A stretch of DNA of 64,000 nt from Triatoma infestans. Its lineage: Eukaryota; Arthropoda; Insecta; Hemiptera; Reduviidae. The stretch lies in assembly GCA_011037195.1 (NCBI GenBank), contig JAAEAF010014367.1:248001-312000 (forward strand). The letters run 5' to 3'. The notes beneath the pieces are model-generated. The model was not told the origin of the DNA and searched no databases. It worked only from the letters and a program-made list of their open reading frames with translations. Each line of letters begins with the position of its first letter. Positions within the stretch are counted from its first letter, which is position 1. Shown one piece after another: positions 34,431 through 46,442 of the stretch. A program made the position numbers and the translations under genes.

Positions 34431-35284
34431 TAGACACAAAACAAAAAATGGTGGTGTGTTTTTGTGAGGATTAATAATTGTAATCACGAAATATATCACT
34501 GAACAATTCCGTATCACACTACCGTGTCGATAAGGGTTATGTAGAAACAGGAGTCTATATTTTTTTTTTTTCAACACATTTTCATATTGATTTTTTTCAA
34601 TTAAAAATTCAAATTAATGGACATCTTTTTATAATAAATGAATGTCTTCTTTTTTTCATAAGATTATTATTTAAATAATTATATTTATATAAATTATTAG
34701 GAATGTTTTTCTTTTATATATATATATATATATATATATGTTTAAGGGCTAGAGACAAAGTTTTGTAATGATAAAGACAAATTTTGCAAGGGCAGACATG
34801 AAGATAAAGTGTTGCGCATGTTTGGACCTGCTTTAAATTCCATGGATACCCCGCAAAGCTGACATGTATATAGTATAACGTATAGACAAGTATGGTATTA
34901 CATTTTGTGACATAGTTTGGTATTTTATTTCTAAACTTAGGTTTTTATATATATGCATACTTTTTTATTTATTTATTTATTTTTTTATTGAATGAAAACC
35001 AATATTTTAAAAGACAAGACAGTGGCCCTGTCAAACAGAAAATAACATTTCTATTTTTAAAAAAAGAGAAGGAAAAATTCGTTAATAATGTAAAAACTTT
35101 TAGTAATACTGTCTTCAGTATTTTCGTTTTTTTCCAAATTTAAATTTTAGCTAAAACAGAGCAGCAAGGTGTGGCATTTTTCTTCTTGTTTTACTTTTCT
35201 AATGACTAGTTTTTCCAAATAATAAAAAAAAATTTTCTTGTTTTGAATAATTGCTAATATACGTTAAAATAATAATAATAATAA
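34431..35284. other. AT-rich stretch with TA microsatellite
   Basis: (TA)n at 34716-34739. No gene or dispersed repeat recognised. The minus frame 34338-34577 has no support. Confidence 0.45.
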
Positions 35285-35345
35285 AAAAAATCTGATGTGA
35301 AACACTCACGAGTCTTTCTATTACTCCAATTTACATAGTTACATA
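35285..35345 (-). repeat. Family-A end fragment
   Basis: AAAAATCTGATGTGAAACAC, TCACGAGTCTTTCTATTACT and CC, the diagnostic non-palindromic terminus. Confidence 0.6.
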
Positions 35346-36004
35346 GTCTCTAGTTTATCGAACTCTTCTTATATATATAAAACGCTTCTTCTTATTATAA
35401 TGTATTTGCTTAATTGCATTAATAATTATTTTCAATTTTTTCTTTTATGTTGTTGTTGCTAGAAACTAGATTTTGATTGAATTAGCTCATACGTAGTTTT
35501 CCATCTTTATAGTCCACTTTCACAATATTTTGTGGACTGCGCCATATATATAAAATTACATATAATGAATAGCTAAACACTCCAGGTCTAAGAAAAGTTT
35601 TTCAAACTAAATATTAGGAATTCCTTGGTGTAAATTTTTATGGGTGTTTAACAACAATTTTATTTTGTTCCACTAGTATAAACAAAATGGCGGATCTTGC
35701 ATTTCTGTCCAATTATCTTTTGCTTTCTTTTTCAACAATGAAATGAAAATGCTGAAATTTTTTTTCTTTATAGCTCACATCTGTATATATATAAAAATCC
35801 AGCATCCGTATGTTTGTAGCCACAAAACTCGAAAAGTATTCGATGGATTATCAACTTGAAATTTTTACACAATGTTGCATTTCTATATAAAAGTGTTTAT
35901 ATATAATTTTTACTCCGAAGTTCCCACGGAAATAGGAACTTCTCCAAGCGTTTCGCGAGGTTGGCAGAAATAGACCGACTCAGACGGAAACATTAGACCA
36001 TGCA

Positions 36005-36409
36005 TTGAAAGACTTGCGAAATAATGAGGTTCCATTTGGTGGAGCATTGGTGTTACTAGCCGGTGACTTCAGGCAAACGCTTCCAGCTGATAAATATTCA
36101 ACTCTTTGGAGCACAATAAAAAAAATTCATTTAACAACGAATATGAGAGTTCAACTTCAAAACGATCCAACAGCTGCCATATTTTCAAGACAATTACTCG
36201 AACTCGGTAACGGCACTGCTCCTACAAATCTGGAAACGGAAAAAGTCACCTTCTCATCTAATTTCTGCAACATTGTACATTCAAAAGAAGAATTAGTAGA
36301 CAGGGTATTCCAAAGCGTCGAAACAAATTATCAAAATCACGCATGGTTAAGCCTAAAAATTGCGATGGTGGCGGTGGCTAGCTCTCTGAACCTCTTTCTC
36401 AACTTCTTA
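36005..36409 (+). pseudogene. Helitron helicase fragment, copy 1
   Basis: Open frame with LRNNEVPFGGALVLLAGDFR followed by QTLP, the conserved GDFRQ-LP motif of Pif1-like helicases, then HLTTNMRVQLQNDP and a segment ending NYQNHAWLS. The frame goes off-family after 36355 and stops at 36410. Compared with copy 2 it lacks six residues (ELHACL) after PAD. The Walker A region is upstream and missing. Confidence 0.85.
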
Positions 36410-36654
36410 TAAGTACCACTATTCCGAAGTTCCCACGGAAACGGGAAATTCCGAGCTAAAATCCGTTCAAACGGCCATATTGCGTTAGCGCTTGCTTCCT
36501 CAGGTATTGCTACTACGTTGATGGAAGGAGGTAGATCAGTGCATTCAGCTCTTAAATTGTCATGACATCACTGTAATGCACTTCACAGACAACCCACTAT
36601 GTAACATTTCTAAAACATCCGGAATGGGAAAAGTTCTTCGGGCATGCAAAATCA

Positions 36655-37122
36655 TTGTATGGGATTATAAGAAGTCAATGGCTTATAAAGAAGTCATTGG
36701 AAACATTAGACCATACATTGAAAGACTTGCGAAATAATGAGGTTCCATTTGGTGGAGCATTGGTGTTACTAGCCGGTGACTTCAGGCAAACGCTTCCAGC
36801 TGATGAATTGCATGCCTGCTTGAAATATTCAACTCTTTGGAGCACAGTAAAAAAAATTCATTTAACAACGAATATGAGAGTTCAACTTCAAAACGATCCA
36901 ATAGCTGCCATATTTTCAAGACAGTTGCTCGAACTCGGTAACGGCGCTGCTCTTACAAAGCCGGAAACGGTAAAACTCACCTTCCCATCTATTTTTTGCA
37001 ACATTGTACATTCAAAAGAAGAATTAGTAGACAGGGTATTCCAAAGCATCGAAACAAATTATCAAAATCACGCATGGTTAAGCCTAAAAATCAGACTGAG
37101 CCACAGCGAAGCGTGGTCGGGT
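36655..37122 (+). pseudogene. Helitron helicase fragment, copy 2
   Basis: Repeats the sequence of copy 1 over about 390 bp with few differences: same VPFGGALVLLAGDFRQTLP motif, TTNMRV and NHAWLS. It begins SLETLDHTLKDLRN and continues to ...RLSHSEAWSG, stopping within the 3' hairpin region. A shared phrase CCGAAGTTCCCACGGAAA at 35915 and 36424 shows that the duplicated unit includes flanking DNA. Confidence 0.85.
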
Positions 37123-37129
37123 TAGCTAG

Positions 37130-38112
37130 TTAATTATATAAAATAGTAAAATCTTATGTAAGAAATAAATTAATTTTTTGCTTCTTTTTTTAATAAAAAA
37201 AATTTCTGTTGCACGATTTGATAATTTATAAAATACCCACGAAGGATAAATTAGTAAAAAATAAAATAAAATTCTAAACTAGATTTTTCATAAAAATAAT
37301 TAGGTATTAAATAATTAGTCAATCACGAAATGTAGAAGAGAAGATGTGGAACGTGGATGTATGTTAGGCCAATCAGAAATTTAGAATTATCTTGTGCACC
37401 ACGCCCATATTTGATATCTTCACTTCTTCACTGTGATTGGCTTACTATTTGACCACTAAAAACTACTAGCATTTTCGGGCGGCTCTTCCAAAGAAAAGGA
37501 ATCTTTTACTTGAAGTTTATAAGATATTAAAGGAAGTCAATGAAAAAAACAAAAATTTTTCTTACAAGGAATTGATAGATGAAACAAAAAATAGAAACCA
37601 TAACTGCATTAGATGAAAACTGGTTACAAATTGAGTTCTAGTTTTAAACTTGATTTTGTTCATTAACTAGAAACGAGAGTTGATTATAGTAGGAATAAGT
37701 TATACTGAATCTAACTTAATTATTTGTATCAAATTTACATTTGAAAGAGAAACCGCTAGTATAATTACTACAGTTCGCCACCTGGCTCCATACAAAAGTG
37801 ATTACATACAAATTTTATTTTCTCTTGAATTAATGTAAATAATAATAATTTCTAAAACAAGATTATTACGTAATAATCACAAAATGTTTGGGAGGGGGAA
37901 AAAAAATTGGTAATTTCATTTTTTTCTATATTGACAAAAGATTAAAATAAGTTTTTATCTTTACAAATTTATATAATATATTAACTTTGTTATTATTTTT
38001 GTTCAGCTCAAAAAAAAAAAAAAAATATTCTGAAATTCACGTGGAATATGTTTTGTGAAATCAAGATTGAATAAAGTGTTGGTTGTATTGAATGTTCCAA
38101 AATCTAGGTCCA
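37130..38112. other. AT-rich stretch, nothing recognised
   Basis: No supported gene or repeat. Confidence 0.4.
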
Positions 38113-38114
38113 CT

Positions 38115-38205
38115 ATATTAGGGTGTTGGTGTAGTGGTTATGAGTATGGACTTGTAACTGGGAGATCCTCGGTTCAAATCCCGCGTATAACTGCTAAATT
38201 TTTAT
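38115..38205 (+). mobile_element. SINE-B head, truncated
   Basis: GTGTTGGTGTAGTGGTTATG and CGGTTCAAATCCC boxes, ending after AACTGCTAAATTTTTATT; the 3' half is missing. Confidence 0.75.
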
Positions 38206-38499
38206 TGCAGCTAGCACTGTGTCTAGATCTTCTTGTGTATGCGTTTTTCTTTACATAAGAGTTGTTTTTACAAATTATGAGTATATAAATACCATTGTAG
38301 AGATAGTGATCCATTCTACATTGGTTGTTCTGTTCTATGTTGAATTTGATGATCTTGTAGGAAGAACAGCTTTCTTCCTCACTAATTTTCCATTCATTAA
38401 ATGCTGCTAAACGTTATTATCAATTGTAAATGAGAGTTTTTCGGACTGGGAACAGTAACATTAGGCTTTTCTCTACTAGAGTACCACTTCAATGGTTTT

Positions 38500-38850
38500 T
38501 AGGTATAGTTCTACTTATAATGGATGTGTTGGATGGAGAGAATTGGTTTTGTTTGATGAGTTTAAGAAGAAGACTTGATTAGCACTGGTTAACTGATATA
38601 TTAATAAATGAACACATACTGCCAGGACTTTACAATGGATGAATGCTTAAGGTAGAGTGGTATGAGAATGACACGAAGCGATTGGATATACTAAACTATT
38701 TCAACTGTGTTTTTAACTGTCTTTAACTAAGTATTTTATGGACTGTCCGTTGCTATATTTATACTGCTTCTCCCACTCTAGTCCGAGAGAGTGGTTGAGC
38801 TTCTCTTGCTCTCTTTGGTTGCTGAGCTTCTCTTGCTGTTACGTACTGAA
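38500..38850 (-). repeat. Family-B repeat
   Basis: Minus-oriented copy starting at ATAATGGATGTG and containing GCCAGGACTTTACAATGG, AGCGATTGGATATACTAAAC and TATATTTATACTGCTTCTCC followed by CACTCTAGTCCGAGAGAGTG. It is the closest relative of the outer parts of the foldback arms and their flank (33720-34110). Confidence 0.7.
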
Positions 38851-39270
38851 ACAATTCCAAATTTGAAGGAAATCGGTTAACTGGAAGACTTAACAGAATT
38901 GGATTTATTGTGTTATTTGAAATTATCCGGAAAACCACTATGTCGATTTGCTTTAAACTTGAAATGTTAACTGTAGAGATATAGAAACGTATCACCCTTA
39001 TCGGTATCCTTGTTTTGGAAAAATCGAGTTTTCGGGCAGTTTTGGGGAACCTGTTAGGTTAACATTTAAACTGCTGCTAAAGTTTTTTTGGGTTAAGACA
39101 AAGGGGAAGCCCCACGCAAGTTTGCTTCTTGTTTTTCAAATATAAACCCTTGCACCTTTTTTAAAAACCAGTACGTTTGTAAACATTACAATTACATAAG
39201 TAAATCTGACAATTAAATTGTATTTGTTATAAGAGAAAAATCGTGTGAACATTTCACACAAGATTTCTGT
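38851..39270 (+). repeat. Family-A fragment
   Basis: AATTCCAAATTTGAAGGAAA, TCGGTTAACTGGAAG and the end TCGTGTGAACATTTCACACA. Diverged; shares its version of the middle module with 60120-60250. Confidence 0.55.
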
Positions 39271-39734
39271 TTATTATTCAGGGAATTTACAAAAAAAAAA
39301 AAATTAACTCCGAAGAAAACTCAATATTAAAAATTTGTTAAGTAAAATTGACAGAAGCTTTAAAGCATTTGAAAATTATTTAATAATAATATTTTTGCAA
39401 AAACAGTTGCCAGAAAAGGTAATAAGAAATATATTTGTAACTATGGGAACGTATAGTATAGACAACTATATAAATTGTTTTCTATTATTTTGCAAAAAGA
39501 TGGTTGAAACTTTCACAGGGGTAATTATGTTTTTTAGACAATTATGTAGCTGTCAAAAAATTAGTACTTTATATGTCAAATATTGTTACATTATAATTTT
39601 TCAATTAATTCATTTTAAGTGAAAAAAATAATAGTTGTTTATGTGAACAAAATACATTTCTCTGATTATATGATATAAATTTCTCTAGTAGCCTAGTTTT
39701 ATTGTGATTTTAATCGATATTATTTCTTTTTTTA
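39271..39734. other. AT-rich stretch, nothing supported
   Basis: The plus frame 39335-39622 has no domain, no start context worth noting and no splice support. Confidence 0.4.
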
Positions 39735-39952
39735 ATTTAAGGCGCGTCAATATCTATGGTCATTAGCGCCTGGAGCTCTCTCAGTGCACTAGTGTGCTCC
39801 GGTAAATGTTCTCTCATGCAGATAACAGTCCCTCACCGCACAGTGAGCTGTAGAGGCTCCTAGGAATAAAAAAATCTAAGGGTAGCACTAGGCTTGAACC
39901 GGGGACTTCCGCATGGGAGACCAACGCGCTAACCACTGAGCTAATCCTTTCC
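39735..39952 (-). mobile_element. SINE-C
   Basis: Minus-strand tRNA-like head (GGATTAGCTCAGTGGTTAGC, and CCCCGGTTCAAGCC as B box) with CTAGGAGCCTCTACAGCTCA body. Diverged 3' half. Confidence 0.75.
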
Positions 39953-40299
39953 CTTGTTTTAACTAACTTTTATAGAATAGTTACCCCATTCAAATTTTTA
40001 TTTATTCGTCCGATGATAATTTTACTATGTCAATGTACATATTCACTTCAAACAAGCAATACTGTAATATTTTTAAGGTAATACTATAATAATTTTTTAC
40101 AATCAGTTTCAAAATCCACCAAATAAAACTCGTTTTGAAGATAGAATAGCTGTCATTTGGGGCGCGAATACTAACTAAGATTTGTATATATATAAAGATA
40201 TATAATAAATGTTTTTATTGCCCACCTTCGACAAAATTTCTTGGACTCTAACATTTCTGTAGATCTACGCTGGAAAAGAACATATAGGTTCATTGGTTC

Positions 40300-40925
40300 C
40301 TAAACTTTCGAGCATAGTATTTCTCTTGAAAAAATTAACTCTAATCCTCAATCTCGATCGAGCCTTGAAAGTAGTATATTTTGGAAAAATTCCAATCAAC
40401 GGCCCATGTACATCAAGAATTTTTCCGCATCCAAAAAAAAGAGACTATTCGTGCTATGGGTTAAAGCAAGACCCAACGAAAGCTGCAGGTTGCATTTTAA
40501 AAAATAATAAAATCCTCAAGATTCCAGGCTCTTTATATCTTTTCCATCTGTTCATGGTTCTACAAAATTAGAAATAATTACAACACCTTCAACCATAAAT
40601 ATATAATATTCGGAACCGTGACCACTTTCCTTTTCCTCAAGCAAACCACTCATTTTTCACATCTTCTTATTTATTTATGGGAAGGAAAATATTTAATGCA
40701 CTTCCAAATGAAATTTCATCTTCACCAACAATGAAATTGTTTAAATCTAAACTAAAAACTATGCACCTGGATAGAGTAATATATGATTTGGATGATTTCT
40801 TACATAGACTTGCTTTGTAAAAAAGTTGCTATTAGATTGTTTAATGTATTGACATGTCTTGTTCATCCAAGTATATGTAGAAATGAAGATAAATAAAGAT
40901 GATTATTATTATTATTATTATATTG
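40300..40925 (+). pseudogene. CR1/Rex-like LINE, 3' end
   Basis: Disrupted frames give RIQKKTIRAM-like wording near 40425, AGCILKNNKILKIPGSLYLF (40484-40545), then FPFPQANHSFFTSSYLFMGR and KIFNALPNEISSSPTMKLFK with SKLK (40625-40760), the usual C-terminal end of CR1-type polymerases. It ends in GATAAATAAAGATGATT followed by an ATT repeat, a typical CR1-style microsatellite 3' terminus. Confidence 0.7.
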
Positions 40926-42467
40926 CGGATTAAATATTAAAGGCATTTAAAAATGTTTTGTGATATTTTTCATAAAATTTGGCACAGTGATTTAAAAATA
41001 TATATATAAGCATGCTTTGAAGAATGCACGAATTCAAATTAAAAAAAAAGAATTAAGGTAGTGTGTTAATAAATTTTTGAAAAGTGTATTTTTTTTTTTT
41101 TACTGTCAAAATGTTAGGAAGGTTATGAAAGCCTGGGGTGTCATTTAAATCTTTCATAATTTAGATATTTGCACCAACATGTTGATTATTAAGAAAATTT
41201 TAAACCAGCCATGAAGATCTGAAAAGAATAAAATCTTTGTGGTGATCTGTGCAGTTTACAGACTGTTCCAAAAACTGTTGTATTACTTCTCATAATGGGC
41301 ACCATAACTAGGCCAAGGAGGTGTTAACAGTTGTATGGTTGATGATTTTGTTTACTGAATGTAACAAATGCAATTACATAATATAACCAGAAGTTATATG
41401 GCAATGGCCATAAAAGTTTAAAAAAAAAAAAAAAAACAATTCTTACTGCTCTTACGTTTCGGGTTGACCCTTTCAGTGCTCTGAAAATTATTTGAGACAG
41501 GATAGATTATATAAGTATTGTAAAGAAGAAAAAAGTAACACTGTTTTATAATAAATTAAAGAGAACAAAAAAAACAAAGAGAAATAACAAAAATTTAAAG
41601 GAAAAAAATATTGAAGTGAACAGATTAAACATAATATTAAAAGCAATAAATTATATCACAGAAGTAACAGTTAATTGATTACCAAGGACCCCAATATTAA
41701 CGTAGAGAAAGTAAAACAAAAAGATAAAAGATACTTTAGGGTAGGAAACAGATGTGTACGCTGTGAACGTTGAGATTGAAATGAGGAAGTATTTTTAAAA
41801 ATTTAGAAAACTGTTAAAAGGTGGGAGGGATAAGAAAAAAAAAAGGTTTTATAGTGAGGCGCGGCAATTTCAAATTTAGAAGAACAATTACTGGCGTGTA
41901 GCTTTGTTATTTATATTATTAATTTCGTACTCAATACCAACTCTATTGAAAAACGCTTTTTACAAAACTGAAAAATGATTAAAACTAAATCAGAAGCACT
42001 ATCTAAACGAGCTTGAATAATACTTGTTTTACTGTGCTGTTTCTTGTACAGCCAAACGAAATAATATATTCTACATTATCTTCAACGAATTTAATCTTGC
42101 TAATTTATAAAAAAAATTATATTTTTCTAATGGTTATCTCTTAAGTTGTTTATTCGTTAAATAACATATATATTTACTTTGGACATGTGAAATTGATGTT
42201 TAAAAATATATTGAAATGTCAAACTTATTTCTTATTATTTTAGCTAATAAGTAGAAAATGTTTGAAAAACGACTTCTAAGATTTATGAATTATTTCCTTC
42301 GTTCCGATGTTGCATCTTATAAAATTCTAAATTCAGAATGAATTCAACAATACCAAGGGGGAAAACCATAATTAAGCACTAAACGCTCTTAAAATAAAAG
42401 CCATAGTAATCCGTTCCATGCCTTTAGTTCCCTTTCTTAGTCATCCTTTTTCCTTGATAATTGTAGA
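40926..42467. other. AT-rich stretch with one hammerhead-like repeat end
   Basis: At about 41434-41475 the minus strand has GAGCACTGAAAGGGTCAACC and then CGAAACGTAAG, a relative of 21856-21887. The rest has no recognised gene or repeat. Confidence 0.4.
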
Positions 42468-42715
42468 TTGTTGTAGGGGATTATTTGCAGTGCGACCTGA
42501 AAGATCTATTGTGCCCCCCCCCCCCGGAGCCTTCTCAGTGAACTGCCGGCCTCCAAGCAGTGTTCTCTAGCTACAGACAACATTGCCCATCACCGGACAG
42601 TGAGCTGTGCAGGCTCCTAGGAAGAGAAAATCAAGGACAGCATGCTGGATTCGAACCCGGTACCTCCGTTGCTAGTCCAGCGCGCTACCACTGAGCTAAT
42701 CCCTTCCTTTTTCCT
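42468..42715 (-). mobile_element. SINE-C
   Basis: Well-preserved copy: minus-strand head GGGATTAGCTCAGTGGTAGC, CCGGGTTCGAATCC B box, CTAGGAGCCTGCACAGCTCA and CTTGGAGGCCGGCAGTTCAC body, end AATCCCCTACAACAATCTAC. Confidence 0.85.
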
Positions 42716-42730
42716 CGATAAACTTCCTAT

Positions 42731-43134
42731 TGTAACATCCCAACACACCAGCCGAGCAGAGCTGACCGCTAGCGATGAGTACCGAATACGCCCTCCAGCT
42801 ATCTATAAACCTATATATACCAGCCGAGCAGAGCCGACCGCTACCAATGAGTACCGAATACGCCTTCCAGCTATCTACAAACCTATACACTAGCCGAGCC
42901 GAGTATATGCTGAACCTTCACTCTCCCCCCAAAAGGACGTTTCAGCCTTAGGAAGAACTAAGGTTGCTCTCTCCCTCAAGAGGATCACCAACAGTCTTTA
43001 TCAAGACTAATCTTTATTTAATCAATATACGTTGTTTAAACAAACCTTCTAAGTGTGTTGTTTTCTTTAACTAGGATCCCATCTTAGCCATACTCTAAAC
43101 ATATAACTAGCTTCTGCTCAGCTGAGTTGTTACA
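42731..43134 (+). mobile_element. Solo LTR with CTAT target duplication
   Basis: Starts TGTAACATCC and ends GAGTTGTTACA, giving perfect 7-bp inverted ends, flanked by CTAT at 42727-42730 and 43135-43138. The first part carries a 66-bp tandem duplication with a third partial unit (GCCGAGCAGAGC, GAGTACCGAATACGCC, CCAGCTATCTA). No coding sequence. Ends and length are like the solo LTR at 21933, but the interiors differ. Confidence 0.8.
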
Positions 43135-43138
43135 CTAT

Positions 43139-44136
43139 CTAGTATTTTTCACTGGTCATCAGTCTTGGTTTTACTTTTGATCACATCTCTAAAAAAAATG
43201 CTCATCTTTAACTTCAAAATGCTAAACTACTATCCAGCTCGTCAATACAATAATCAATAACAAAACCAACAACCTCCTTTCTCCAAAAACTCATATAATC
43301 ATTGATCATTTCCAAAAAAAATGTCCTCGATTCGATTATGGATGCACTAGTTTATTGGGACCACTATGGCTTGAAATTATTATAAACTAATTCAAGATAT
43401 TAATCAGGTCCCCAGCTCCCCAGATATACCCATATCTTCCATCCGTGTTCTATGTTTGAGTTGACACTTTTGCTAACATTCGTCACTAGTATGACAATGA
43501 GGGGGGAAATGAGGGGTTCCTCCCTTTTTCAACAATCAAGTCCCAAAAATCATCATACACATCCTATTCTGTTATTAATCTTATTTTTTCTCTTTCTCAT
43601 TTCTTTCAGTGATTTTTAGGCAAAAAAACAATCTTGCCTTTAATATTTATAGATTTTATTGACCTCATCTTTGTGTTACTTTCTTTCACTCACAAAAACT
43701 ACTTTCGTGTTCACTCAGAATAAAGTGTTACTTTCTTTTCATTTCTCTTTTGTTCTGCACCCCAGACATAGCTTCCCTAGTACAAGATCGATTGATCAAT
43801 ATCCAAAATAAACACAATTAGATTGTCCATTAGCTTAGCCAACTCTTCTCCATCACAGTTCAGCTGAATGTATTCATACTACAACTGATTAATGATTTCT
43901 TAGAAATCAATACTATAATTATACCTGCTGATGTTGCAGTTTTTTTGTTTTTTATAAAAACTTTCACAGAATTAGTTTCGTTATACAAAGTGACTCTATA
44001 TAATCTATTTATTAAATAATTGCCTAGTAGTCTATGATGACTAGATTAATAGTTTTTTTTTATAGTTGTTTTGATTTAGATATTGCTACTTGTATTTTGC
44101 GTTTAATAATAAAATATTCATTTTTTTTTTTTTCAG
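43139..44136. other. No gene or repeat recognised
   Basis: Sequence directly upstream of the first recognised tetraspanin exon. A strong polypyrimidine tract closes it at 44121-44136. Confidence 0.45.
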
Positions 44137-44298
44137 TCCCGCAAAGTTTCTTCCGATTCATTCACATTTTTATTAAAAAAGCGTTATATAAAAGAGCATA
44201 AACATAGGCCTACTGTGTTGCTTGCTAGCTCAGGAGCTCCACCAAATCCCACATTGTTCCTTGAAGTGTTGGTAATATGTACAACTTTCTTACTCTGG
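44137..44298 (+). CDS. Tetraspanin exon: cytoplasmic N-terminal part and first half of TM1
   Basis: A strong acceptor (14 pyrimidines then CAG, ending 44136) and a strong donor (CTGG|GTATGT at 44298/44299) bound 162 nt, exactly 54 codons, open throughout. It encodes SRKVSSDSFTFLLKKRYIKE, a basic and proline-containing stretch, then LFLEVLVICTTFLLW. The last 13 residues join the next exon's TTSVVMLIFSGYLLY into one clean membrane segment. There is no Met in the exon, so the start codon lies upstream. At 41 residues or more, the cytoplasmic lead is long for a tetraspanin (usually 10-20). The exon has no homologue-level check, but splice sites, phase and membrane continuity agree. Confidence 0.8.
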
Positions 44299-44624
44299 GT
44301 ATGTTTACAATTTGAATTTAATTATAAATGATTAGTAAAATTATTTAAATTTTTACAATGATATACTGTTGTGTGTGTGTATGTTGTAAAACAATCCACA
44401 AGGCTATCTCTTACTACTGTCAATATAATTATTACACATTAAAATAATAAATTTATCTTTAAACTTCAAATTTTACACATTTGTCCTAACATAAAATATT
44501 CAAATATTGGAGGACAAGTACTTACCCACAGCAGGTAATAGAAGTGATTACATTACAGTCTAGACGACAGCTCCAATAACATTGAACCAACTCAATTAAC
44601 ATTTGAAATTTAACACTACAAATT

Positions 44625-44850
44625 CTCTCTCTCGTGCGAGAATTCAGGGTTCAATTCCCGTGAGAGTAAAATCTGTGTTGACCCAGCATCGTGATAAAAA
44701 GTGGGAAGCTACAGTTAGTAGCGCTCTAGGTAGCGTAGGCCGGAACTAAATGACGTGGGAACTGCGGCGTGCTTACCACGACGCGCTCCTATATTCAAAT
44801 CGCCGTCTGACAAGCTTTGGCCCCTTAATGGGCTGTTGCGCCATGGAGTT
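44625..44850 (+). mobile_element. SINE-D, head partly lost
   Basis: Starts at CGTGCGAGAATTCAGGGTTC (B box region) and matches 11218-11440 to GCTGTTGCGCCATGGAG. The A-box end is replaced by CT-rich sequence. Confidence 0.75.
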
Positions 44851-45049
44851 TACGAATAAAACCATTCAGTAAAGTCGTACTTATTGGGTGTGGATTTTGA
44901 CCGAATCAGTCAGATTCGGTGATTGTATCATCTAAACGGAATACCAGGTTAGAGCTATCTGCGGTTTTTTTCAAAAAAATCGAAAAAAGGTCTAAAATCT
45001 TCTTAAAGAACACTTTCTGAACTCTAGATTATCTATCGGTCTCTAACCA

Positions 45050-45790
45050 CAGTTTCTCATGATGTTTCTTAAACGCCAACTTCCCCAAGCATTCCCTTGA
45101 AAATGTTGCCTTCCCGTATAATCGAAACCTAGTACTGCCGAAACGGTGACCCTGCCATAGGCAGTGGTTCACCATTTTCCTGACTCTATCGTCACAATTC
45201 TGACACATAGGACTAGACGTCCTGTCTGTATATTTTGTGTAAATGGCTGGCTACCCAATCATGTACAGTCAATACACCTCCCAGGATTCTCAATTGTATC
45301 CTGTTCAGGGACAGAAGATACTTCACGTCTCCCTTTTCTTTTGTAAATCTTTTAGCCTGATGGTATCCCAACCGTATCCCTCTCCAAAGCTTTTCCAGTT
45401 ATCGTTTTCTCCATTGTTTAGCTTCACTGTCATAAAGTGGACAGCTACTGCAGACTCGGGACCACAGAATGGTAGTGTGGATCCCAGCTTAGCCAACTCG
45501 TCCGACATCTCATTGCCCTCTATACCCGTATCTCCGGATATCCTGTTTTCACCCAATTGACATCTGAGCCAGGCTACTAAGTCTTTCATATTCATCCACA
45601 GCATATTAAAAGAACTTTAATGCAGCTTAACTATCAGATAGTGCCCTCACCATTTTAACTTCTCCCTGTCACTCTTCCACCATGCAATGATCTTAGCCTG
45701 GAAAACAGTGGTCCTGGAAAACAGCCCCTCAAGCCACAGATCTTCCTTTGCTCATCCCCAGCATACAAGTTTCATTCTGTCTGCAACCAT
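45050..45790 (-). pseudogene. LINE RNase H/zinc-finger relic, minus strand
   Basis: In the minus frame 45323-45604: SGDTGIEGNEMSDELAKLGS, the late RNase H motif (usually GHxGIxGNExADxLAK), followed by FCGPESAV. Below it CQNCDDRVRKMVNHCLWQ-type wording near 45210-45150 corresponds to the terminal finger. Frames are broken; the start is lost. Followed downstream by a LINE 3'-UTR-like block at 45950-46110. Confidence 0.7.
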
Positions 45791-46442
45791 CAGAGTATAA
45801 TAGTAAATACCTAATGCCATTACTTTGAACTTTAGATTGTTAAATGGCCAAGTGAAAATATGTTGTTTTTTTTTTATTTTGTATAGGTGCACAACAACTC
45901 CTGAACATCTACTGCACTTATTCTTGCCATTTTTTTTTTTTTAATCGTAATTAATCTACATTGCACTATTAACAATTTAAAACCTAATCCCTGCATTTCA
46001 TTCGTAACCAAATTCAATTGTACTTTAAACGTACCTTATCCATACTAGCTAATAAATACATTCATCCAAATAAATACTCTCACTCCATGTAAAAAAAAAA
46101 AAAACCTAAGAAAATATGTGGGACACTCACAAATATTTAATTATGTCTTCAATAAACAAACTAACCTGAATTTCAACGACACTTTCGACTGGAGCTTTAC
46201 CTTCAGTTCCTTCTGAAACAACCTCAAAAAAATGTTCTCGATAGACAGTTTCAAACAAAGTAACAATGTATTTAGTACATCCATGTACATGAAACCCATT
46301 GGAGAAAATTTATGGAGAAAAATCACAGAATATTTAAAAGAAGAGAAAAAAAAAGCATTCGATAAAGTTTTGCTCAAATAAACACCAGCACACACCCATA
46401 TATAAGTATATATCAGATATTGTTTATAAATTATTCTGGGGC

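Larger units (their letters stand above)
35780..37129 (+). mobile_element. Helitron with both termini, truncated inside
   Basis: The 5' end reads TCTGTATATATATAAAAATC preceded by A; the 3' end is CTAG (37126-37129) followed by T, so it sits between A and T as Helitrons do. A hairpin CCACAGC-GAA-GCGTGG (37101-37116) lies about 9 nt before CTAG. Inside are two partial copies of a Pif1-like helicase. No Rep domain remains, so it cannot be autonomous. About 1.35 kb. Confidence 0.88.
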
